From positions 39,546,539 through 39,610,538 of the forward strand of contig OZ020489.1 of NCBI GenBank assembly GCA_963971405.1: a stretch of 64,000 nucleotides of DNA. The letters are read 5' to 3'. This DNA comes from Psococerastis gibbosa. Taxonomy: Eukaryota; Arthropoda; Insecta; Psocodea; Psocidae. The notes under the pieces were generated by a model, which had not been told where the DNA came from, made no database searches, and saw nothing but the letters and a program-made list of their open reading frames with translations. Position numbers and translations under genes: made by a program. This document shows, piece by piece, positions 56,098 to 64,000 of the stretch; within the stretch, counting starts at the first letter, position 1; every line of letters begins with the position of its first letter.

Positions 56098-59000
56098 ATG
56101 GCCACCGAAATAAAATCAACTGTTACTCTCTTCAAAGTTCTCATAGGTATGTTTTTAATACAATTCTGTGAACTAATACCGTTTAGCCACAGTTGTTTAT
56201 TTATTTTTCGTCTATGTAAAAGGATAATCACGAACAAACAATTTAGTGAATGTATCCGATTCGACTTCACTCATTCGATGGCCAGGTGGTAACGTGCTTG
56301 CGCTTGTGCGAGTCTTTACACGCCATGCAATCAGAGACGTGTCGTTTCTCATCACGGGTAATAACCTACAGAGGCGACTGAAAATGTCAATCGGATACAT
56401 TCATTAAATTGTTTGTATGCGATTAATCTTTTTTTTTTTAAAGAAAAAAAAAGAAACTACATCAATTGACCCTCACTAAGTAATCTTATCGGTACTTGTG
56501 TCGAGGTACGACACGTCTCCGATCGCAAGGTGTGTAGAGACTCACGCAAGTACTAGCACGCTACCACCACCGAAGTCGCTGTCGAAGTTACGGGTGGAGG
56601 GAGCGAATTTTTTGTTGCCTTCATTAGATTTACATTACAGTGCGTAAATTTTCCTTACAGCTGCACTAGCAATATTTTTACCCGTGAATGCTGCATCAGT
56701 TGGACGTAATACAGCTGTGGATCCAAAAGACGGGGTATACATAGATATTGATAGCTTATAATAGTATTAGAACTTCCACAATAGACTAGAAGAACTAGCC
56801 AGTGGTTGTCAACTTATGGCTCCTGAGCCGACTATGCCTCCGAACAGCTTTGGTTCTGACTCCACCAGAACACCGCGGTAAAAAAAAAAAAAAAAAAAAT
56901 GAAACTATTCTACGTAGAAAAAAATCAAAATCTAATTCATCAAATGGAAATTCAAAACAAAAAAAAATTGTACTGCATCCCATAAAATTCACATAGGCTA
57001 TTTATGTATAGGTTGTCTAACACTTCAAGTGTGAGCTACTGCGATGGACCCTATACTACAAAGTTTCGCCTAGCCCAGAGAACTGAGAGCAAGAAATGAA
57101 CTTCCCTAAATTGCTTAGAAACCGTTTCTCAGAGAAAGCTTTCTACACTGTCACTGAGGCATTAGCATAATGACAATGACAGAATTACCTGATTTTGACT
57201 ATATTTTGACGATTTTACTTTATATTTTCTTGTCAATTACTTGTTGAATACTTATATTGAATGATTTAACAAATATATATTTATATTTGTTTATATATAT
57301 TTATTTATTTATTTATTTATGTAAAACTATTAGAAACCGCTATAAAAAATAAATGTTTTTCCCTACCCCCATTTCTCTTATCCATACATTGTACATATGT
57401 AGGCCTATATAGTGTCTAGATACCGCAAACTTCTTGGGGCACTGTGAACTCATAATAATAATAATAATAAAAATCATTTATCTCCCAAATAGTACAATAT
57501 GTATATAATGAGAATATGGCTCCGTTGTGCAAAAAGGTTGACGGCCACTGAACTAGACAATGGGAAGTGTAAAAAAAATAGCATGTGTAACATAGATCGT
57601 ACATTTGCCAGAAATATCAAATATCACATCATGCTTGCGCCTCAAAATTTTTATATAAGTATACATGGCCTGTTTGTTCCGTCTCAATTTCTATTTCGAT
57701 CAGGGACGAATCCAGACCATTTTTGGAGGGGGTATAGTTGTGGGTCAAAATAGAAAAATAGAATAAACTTATGGATTAAATTATACCGTAATAAATTAAC
57801 TAACAACAGACTTACTATTTTTTTTTTTGGGTGGGGGTGCTACAACCCTGTCCCCCCTGTATCCATCCTTGATTTCGATACCCTTTCTCCGGGCACTCTC
57901 ACCTACCATTTTTACTAATATTAAACTCGGTTTGTAAAAAATAACGGACTGTGAATGTATCGGGAGGATGGATTAAGTTCTATTATTGAGGTCAATGGAT
58001 GACATTTAATTTATCAAATATAGAGGAGTATTTTATCTCAGGGACATTTCTGATAGCATTAAAATCAATATTTTTTAAAAATTTACCCCCAAAAAAAACC
58101 TGATGTCCGATTTCCCATCTCATGACTATAAACTCCATGACTAAAACTTAATGTAACGTAACTTTATCGAAAAGTTAAGAGGACGTGCTACATAGAAAAT
58201 AGGCTGTTGTTGTTGTTGTTTCTAACGCCTGCTTTCAGCATTTCTGCTTTAAGCAACCCTGTCAGCCTGGCGGGGGGAGTGAGTCTGTTTGTTAACTTGA
58301 GGCACCCAAAGGGCAGACTCTATCACCTCGGGGAATGGGGAGTTGACTGACAGGGTGGACCTCCTGATTATAGTGGATTCCGAACCACTTGGGGAACATG
58401 ATAAGGTCACACGATTAGATCAGAGGTGACCAGGACTCGACTTATACTGCCTAAGCGCGTTATCATGTCCCACCAGGTTCCCCTGCCAACGCTGTGCACA
58501 CTACCAAGTTGCCGCAGTTTGAAACATGTTCTGCTCTAATGGAATCAACACGGTAAGGCCGTTGGCAAGAAAATAGGCAATTCGAAATACGTTGTTTTTT
58601 ATTATTAAATTATTAAATTAGTCAAATTTTTAATAACTTGCTTTCTTAATTAATTAAAAAATAAAAAGTCAATAAAAACAACGTATTTCGAATTTAGAAA
58701 ATAGGCAATTCGAAATACGTTGTTTTTATTGACTTTTTATTTTTTAATTAATTAACAAAGCAAGTTATTAAAAATTTGACTAATTTAAGTTGTTGAAGAC
58801 TACGTCATCAATCACGTTATCAAATAATAGATAATATTTAATTTTCGTACATTGCTGGTCTCTGCATAGAAATATATTGGGCACTATAATTTCACGAAAA
58901 ATATAATTTTTGAAAAAACTACCCTGTTATATGTTGCACGAAGTGCAACTTAAATTAGCCTAATTTTTAACAACTTGCTTAGTCAATTAAATAAAAAATG

Positions 59001-59406
59001 AAAAGTATTTAATTTTGTGGTGCCAATTTTCTACGTAGCATATTCTCTTAAAGTTTTCTTGTAGAATGAAATGAATAGTCATAGTTGTCCAGTATTTTTT
59101 TCCCTTTCTATAGCATTAAATTTAGGTCAATTGCGCCAATTTTCTACGTTTTCTTCTTCAGCAAACCACTGTCACCGGTTGATCAAGGCAAGGCTGCGTG
59201 TGAATGTGTGAGAAAATGTGTGTGTGAATGTAGATGGTAGCGAATGTGAATTAATATGCCTGTTATCTTGAATGAAAGATATGACTGATATTCTGTATGA
59301 ATGTAGTTTATAAAATTATATTTCAATCAAACTATATCGTTGTTATGTACAGTTAGGTGTAAGAGAGGGCCATAAGCCCTAATCTCGCTGTATCTACATT
59401 TTTTTT

Positions 59407-59437
<31 letters not shown>

Positions 59438-62400
59438 TATTATCATCATTATTAATAAAATAAATGATTAAGCCATGTTTAGCAGCACTGTATGAGTCTT
59501 TAGTCCCAAATAAGCGCTAGCTGGGGGATGCGGGATGGTATTATTATGTATTGTATTTTTGTAATATATGCTCATTGTCCAGGGAATACTGGACAAGGAA
59601 AAGTAAGAAAGAAAGAAAGAAGATTATAATAAAAAAATTACATAAAGAAAACTTACATAAGTTGTAAGGCAATTCATAAAAAAATTTCAATAAAATTCTC
59701 TATTTAACAATAGTAACCTCTCTCAGTTCATATAGGAGAAATATGCTACAATTTGTTTATCTGTAATTTACACTGTACTTTTAAATGCAGCGAGCAAAGA
59801 CAAACCCCAAACGATGCTTATACAACGTTACAAACACTAAAGATTTAGATCCTGCGCAAGCCACTGGCATCGATATCTACAAAAACGTCTGCAGGTATGT
59901 CACCTATGATTATATAAATATGATACTATCAATTAATTAATTATGGACTTATGTCAATGGATCTATTGCCTATAGCAAACGACCTCATTGATTTTTCAGC
60001 CATTGTTTCAGTTCCGTATATAATGTATAATTGAATTGAATTGAACCTTGCCTAGTCAATGCCATCATAGATATTTTCGTTGTTTGCCGACATTATATAC
60101 ATTCTTTTCCTACAAATTTTGCCCAAATGGCAAACCTGTACACTTCCTTGCTGTCAGTCTACACCCACCTCAAGAGGCAGTATACTCTGTATACCTGTAG
60201 TTAGGTGACCATTCCACCGACCGGCTAGGGCTATTTACAAAAACGGTGACGTGGTAGCAGACATTCAAGACTTAGGCGGGGTTTCCATCGATCTTGCATT
60301 GCAGAATGCAAATGACATTGACGGAAATGTTTATATTCCTTTTATACAAATCTATTAAAATGTTTGTAATTAACATATCCCATGAAGCCATTTGTTAATT
60401 TTAGTTTGTTTGTTTGTTTGTGATTTTACTGTATGATCATTGATCAATTTTAACTATTGCATAGAGGAAAACAAATTCTGCAATGCGAGATCGGTGGAAT
60501 CGCCACCTAAGTCATGAATGTCTGCTACCACGTCACCGTTTTTGTAAATAGCCCTAGCCGGTCGGTGGAATGGGCGCCTAAAGGCATGTTTGAAGGGATT
60601 ATTATGGACCTACGCCCACTTAAAGAGGTCCGTTGAACCTTGATAATTAACAACGCCATTGATTTATTCGTTGATTGCGGACATTATTGACATTCTTCCC
60701 GTATGAATTGTGAAAATGACAAAACTATGGTACACTTCGTAGCTGTAACGCTTCGTAACGTAACGTAACCATTTTTCTTGTGAAGATTTTTCTTGAACTG
60801 ACTCTAAATCTCCTCAAGCCTCCGACTAGCTACGGATAGGTCATTCTGTTAATTAATAAGAAATATCGTAGGTATACATGGTTGTACATTATATTATTCA
60901 CATATAGCGGACTTACTCTATAAGTAGGAATATCACGCACTTGTGCAAGTTTGGTAACTCAACTGGATGGGCGCCTAAAGGCATGTTTGAAGGGATTATT
61001 ATGGACCTACGCCCACTTAAAGAGGTCCGTTGAACCTTGATAATTAACAGCGCCATTGATTTATTCGTTGATTGCGGACATTATTGATATTCTTCCCGTA
61101 TGAATTGTGAAAATGGCAAACTTATGGTACACTTCGTAACTGTCAACAACCTACTCTACTGCAAGAGGCAGTACATAAGGAGCATTTTAAGACATTCCCA
61201 AGGACGTAGGTCTATTTAAAGTACCTTTCCCAGTCAACGATCGTATTGATTTTTCTACATTTGGCTTTGTTCCCGTATGAATATTATCCAATGGCAAAAC
61301 TCGTGTACGCAAGTTCTCGCGTCAACCTACACCGACTACAAGCCTACAAGGCTACAACGCACATTGTTACTGACATGAGACAAGCTGAACAGGCATCCTT
61401 AATGTATTGCTTGATTTAAGGGCTACTGGAAAAAATGGAAACAAAATTTGCCCCAATGACCTGCAAAATGAGAAATCAAAACTGGCTGATGGAATACAAG
61501 ATTTGGAAATAGGACTAAGCTTAAAAAATGAGTGGTTTTACTTTGGGTGTGACAATGATGCAAAAAATCTTGAAGGTAGGTAAAAAATAAAGTTAGCACC
61601 GTTAACTACTGTACATACTGTGTGGTGAATCTGTGAGTCAGTACCATTAGGTTAAGGGGTCCTACATTATTATATTGTTAGGTTAATATATACGGGCCGG
61701 CCGCCATACCATGTTGAATCCAGCGGACCAGAGCAGGTTCAATGATGCAGATAACTTGGTCGTGTGCACAGTGCCGGTAGGGAAACATGGTAGGACTTGT
61801 CCTGGTCACCTCCGAACTAATCGTGTGACTTCACTGTGTTTCCCAAGTGGTTCGGAATCCACTATAATCAGGAGGTCCACTGTCCTATGGGCCCACACCG
61901 TGGCCTGGGACTGTGTCATTCTACTACTACTATGTTAATATTGTTAAGAAATAGGCCAACACGAATTGTTATTATATTATTATTATTTAGGTAAGCCTTC
62001 CTTAACTAAACAACTGAAGTACTGAAGTACATACAAATAGTTCGATAATCGCAAGGCGCAGATCATGAAAAAGAAAAAATATCTATAGTGACCCACAGGG
62101 GCGACAGCACCACCCCGTATTTAAGCGGATCTTGACATATTTCGCAAAAAATCGCATTTAACGTTGGAAAGGACCCGGGACCCCCAAATTCGCCAATGCT
62201 CCCTGGAAGGGTTTTAAATCTCAACAGATAAAATCGCGCATTTTGTAAGCACTTACTATTATATATTTAAAATTCATGCACATGGAATATTATGTAAGGA
62301 ACTAAATTTCGATATGTTTTTAGATTTCGAGCAATCTAGTGGGTTTGAATGCTTCAGAAATAACACTCAAAACGTGGATGCTTGCATTCGAAGCATTTCT

Positions 62401-63071
62401 GAAGACGGTGGCATCCCTAAAACGAGCGACATAGCTAAGGAATTAAACCACCAGCAGCATTCAGAAGGTCAGAAATGCAAGTAAGTGACGCGTCCAGGGG
62501 GGGGGGGCTTTTGGCCGCTGCCACTACATCACGCCATCTCGGACGATCTTCCGCCGCTACCTTCAATTCAGTCTCGGGTGCCGGTGGCGTGCACATCTTC
62601 TGCGCTCGTCTGAATAACCACATTTCAAATTCAAATTTCAATTTCAAATGTCCTGATTTAGTTTTCCATAGTTTGTGTCAACGTCCATCCCCCATACTAT
62701 ATACAACGATTGGGAACACATAACATTTCACTATTTTCAATCAAAGGTCCAACAACATATTTATATACTGACACCGAAGTACTATATGTATTGCGGGAAC
62801 ACATAACATTTCATCATTTTCAATGGAAGGCCCAACAACGTATTACGACACCGAAGTACTTTATACATCGTGATGAAGGACACATTTTGATATTTTATCA
62901 ATGTGGCTGTGAATTGTACAGTTGATAAGTATTGTTTCTCTTTTTAGTACACTTGGGAAGCTGCGCAAGTGCGTTGTGAAGACATTGCGGAATTGCAGAC
63001 CAACAACGCCTGCCCGGATTTTAGATATGCTATTTCTACAAATGGGCACTATCGTTGGATGCTCTTTGTAA
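56098..63071 (+). CDS. DUF1397 / 27-kDa hemolymph glycoprotein-like secreted protein, copy 2 (6 exons)
   Basis: Paralogue of the gene ending at 51359. Exons: 56098-56146, 56661-56734, 59791-59894, 61421-61575, 62324-62480, 62948-63071 (663 nt, 220 residues). Intron phases match copy 1 and exons 3 and 5 have identical lengths to it. Exons 1-2 give a hydrophobic leader after about 12 polar residues, then VNAAS and VGRN (copy 1 has NASA and IGRN). Exon 3 has RCLYNV and ends after VC; exon 4 ends FGCDNDAKNLE; exon 5 has GFECFRNN and DACIRSI; exon 6 has LRKCVV, NCRPTTPARI and ends GC-Ser-Leu-stop. Exon 2 is 20 codons shorter than in copy 1 and its donor (GTATAC) is weak, so a short extra exon between 56735 and 59790 may be missed. 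Intron 1 carries family E repeats; intron 3 carries a Harbinger-type MITE and duplicated blocks. Coding capacity looks intact, so I infer a live gene. The start ATG is the only one before the leader. Confidence 0.82.
56214..56580. repeat. Family E hairpin and adjoining fragment in intron 1 of DUF1397 copy 2
   Basis: 'aaaaggataatcacgaacaaacaatttagtgaatgtatccgat' at 56217 is repeated inverted at 56385-56440. A second family E fragment runs on to 56580. Confidence 0.6.
57030..57320 (+). pseudogene. 3' end of the same non-LTR family as 2905-3392
   Basis: 'tgtgagctactgcgatgga', then 'ctacaaagtttcgcct' and 'tttctcagagaaagctttctacactgtcactgaggca', then the shared 3' UTR and TTTA tail. Several deletions. 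Lies in intron 2 of DUF1397 copy 2. Confidence 0.65.
57701..57871. mobile_element. hAT-type MITE, 171 bp
   Basis: Ends CAGGGACGAATCCAGA and TGTATCCATCCTTG are imperfect inverted repeats, flanked by a perfect 8-bp target duplication ATTTCGAT (57693-57700, 57872-57879). Lies in intron 2 of DUF1397 copy 2. Confidence 0.8.
58203..58570 (+). repeat. Family C repeat in intron 2 of DUF1397 copy 2
   Basis: Most complete single-unit copy: TTG-repeat start, head, body and 'aaggccgttggc' end. Confidence 0.8.
58572..58800. repeat. Fold-back sequence, ~82-bp arms
   Basis: 58613-58695 and 58708-58789 are near-perfect complements around 'tagaaaataggc'. The arm start 'aaataggcaattcgaaatacg' also occurs at 58571 in direct orientation. 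Weaker relatives at 58960-59010 and 63565-63630. Confidence 0.75.
59165..59440 (+). repeat. LINE-type 3' tail (S3), forward copy
   Basis: From 'caaggctgcgtgtgaatgtgtgag' to 'agagagggccataagccctaatctcgctgtatct' and an ATT microsatellite. Same sequence in reverse at 46633-47215. Confidence 0.65.
59990..61350 (+). repeat. Degenerate ~190-bp repeats in intron 3 of DUF1397 copy 2
   Basis: Units near 59990-60180, 60573-60750, 60968-61147 and 61200-61340 share 'attgattttt', 'tgcggacatta', 'cattcttcccgtatgaattgtgaaaatg' and 'tacacttcgta'. Units 2 and 3 are almost identical over ~175 bp. Both begin with 'tgggcgcctaaaggc', the right end of the adjacent H1 MITE. Confidence 0.7.
60204..60578. mobile_element. 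Harbinger-type MITE (group H1), 375 bp
   Basis: GGTGACCATTCCACCGACCGG and complement, with subterminal GACGTGGTAGCAGACATTCA arms. TTA at left, TAA at right. Confidence 0.8.
61690..61885 (-). repeat. Family C fragment in intron 4 of DUF1397 copy 2
   Basis: 'ccataccatgttgaatccagcgg' to 'gtggttcggaatccactataatcaggaggtccac'. Confidence 0.65.
62500..62615 (-). pseudogene. RTE-like ORF2 C-terminal fragment, antisense, in intron 5
   Basis: Antisense reading RRAQKMCTPPAPETELK, AAEDRPRWRDVVAAAK: the E-D-R-x-R-W ending of RTE-type ORF2. Starts about 20 bp after the exon 5 donor. Confidence 0.5.
62708..62872 (+). repeat. Tandem duplication, ~82-bp unit, in intron 5 of DUF1397 copy 2
   Basis: 'gggaacacataacatttca' to 'gacaccgaagtact' twice. 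Confidence 0.7.
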
Positions 63072-63795
63072 AAAATATAGACGATTGTTTAAAAATATAA
63101 CAAATTTATATCGATTGTTATTTACAATACTCGAGTTTAAACAGCCAATAAGCCGTGTCAAATTGCATAGCTACTATATTAATGCCAGTAAGAGAACTTA
63201 GTCTGTTATTTTAGAGTAGATCGCAGAGCATCTATTTAAACGTAGAAACTGGATTATTATTATTTTTTTTTAATGATAATATTTTTATCATAATTTTATG
63301 TTTTATCATTTCTATATTTTATGTTGTTTCCGTATGAAAGTTGGCCATTGTCAAATATACTTACATCGTTTGATCCCAGTTTTCAAACTCCTTCAGCGTT
63401 TCACCAGCCGTTTTTTTTTTCAAATCAATTTAGAATATTGCTTTGCTACAAAAATAATATTAAAATACTCAGGAAATTTTCATGTAAAGGATGGCCCCCA
63501 TTGTCCGAATGTCTCCGATTTTGTCTTAAAAGGACATTGGCACCCCAAAATTCTTTGTTTTCATTGATATTTAATTTTTTATTTGATTAACAAAGCAAGT
63601 TATTAAAGATTTGGCTCATTTGCGTGGTAGAAGACTACTTCATACATCATACTTGTATACGTGATAGGATATTTTTAGCTTTTTTTAGGTACTTTAGTTC
63701 TTTCATAAAAATTAATGGGAAGTAAAATTTCTCGTGAATAATTTTAGGAAAAAAATTACCTTTATATAAAACTACCTACTATCACGGGCCACATG

Positions 63796-64000
63796 CCTTC
63801 TTCTTCAACTTACAGCCGGATGATGGCTGGTTGGCAGCAACATATTGCAGCGATGTCTCCAATCTCCGCGATTTTGACATGTCCTCTTCAGCTCCACATA
63901 GGACGTTATCCCCAAATCATGTTAAACATGTTGGAGATATTCGTCTCGTGGCCGTCCCCGTCGATTTACGCCTTCCATGGTCCCCTCAATGACGCAGCTG
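63796..64000 (-). pseudogene. RTE-like non-LTR 3' end, antisense, cut by window edge
   Basis: Antisense reading YVELKRTCQNRGDWRHR, CNMLLPTSHHPAV, stop; same family end as 29829-30030. Continues beyond 64000. Confidence 0.6.

Overview
The window looks like a piece of a large, repeat-rich arthropod genome, most probably an insect. Three things point there. The only intact host genes belong to the insect 27-kDa hemolymph glycoprotein (DUF1397) family. A nuclear copy of mitochondrial cox1 reads correctly only with the invertebrate mitochondrial code (TGA=Trp, AGA=Ser). The mobile elements (Polinton, non-LTR retrotransposons, hAT- and PIF/Harbinger-type MITEs, tRNA-derived SINEs) are those usual in insects. 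I cannot name the species. There is one assembly gap of exactly 200 N (27072-27271).

Genes. The first 44.8 kb hold no intact host gene that I can support. From 44.8 kb to 63.1 kb there are two tandem, same-strand, six-exon genes encoding secreted Cys-rich proteins of 240 and 220 residues. Exon phases match throughout, and exons 3 and 5 have identical lengths (104 and 157 nt). They are clear paralogues. All other long open frames are decayed mobile-element remnants or chance frames.

Layout. 0-4 kb: a 0.45-kb tandem duplication, a SINE and a non-LTR 3' end. 4-7 kb: a dispersed 'family A' element, a LINE-type 3' tail and a 'family C' repeat with an exact 225-bp triplication. 7-19 kb: MITEs, SINEs, a degenerate ~200-bp repeat array and an RNase H fragment of a non-LTR element. 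19.3-21.5 kb: a GC-rich minisatellite joined to a ~147-bp satellite. 21.6-27.07 kb: a decayed Maverick/Polinton with DNA polymerase B and capsid-like fragments, invaded by an antisense non-LTR element and ending in head-to-head terminal repeats at the gap. 27-44.5 kb: further family A and C copies, a tRNA-headed SINE, a 128-bp perfect inverted repeat, a Helitron-like end next to the cox1 NUMT, Harbinger-type MITEs and a 1.19-kb tandem duplication. 44.8-63.1 kb: the two DUF1397 genes, whose introns carry satellites, MITEs and LINE ends. The window closes inside another non-LTR 3' end.

Relationships. Nesting gives a relative chronology: SINE-1 and family C copies are interrupted by hAT and Harbinger-type MITEs, so the MITEs moved later. 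Several MITE families with different interiors share the same ends (GGCGC...ATTCCAC, TTA/TAA target) and an internal GACGTGGTAGCAGACATT module, which suggests one transposase mobilised them all. SINE-1 shares its 3' tail with a longer LINE-like 3' end found three times here, which suggests its retrotransposition partner.
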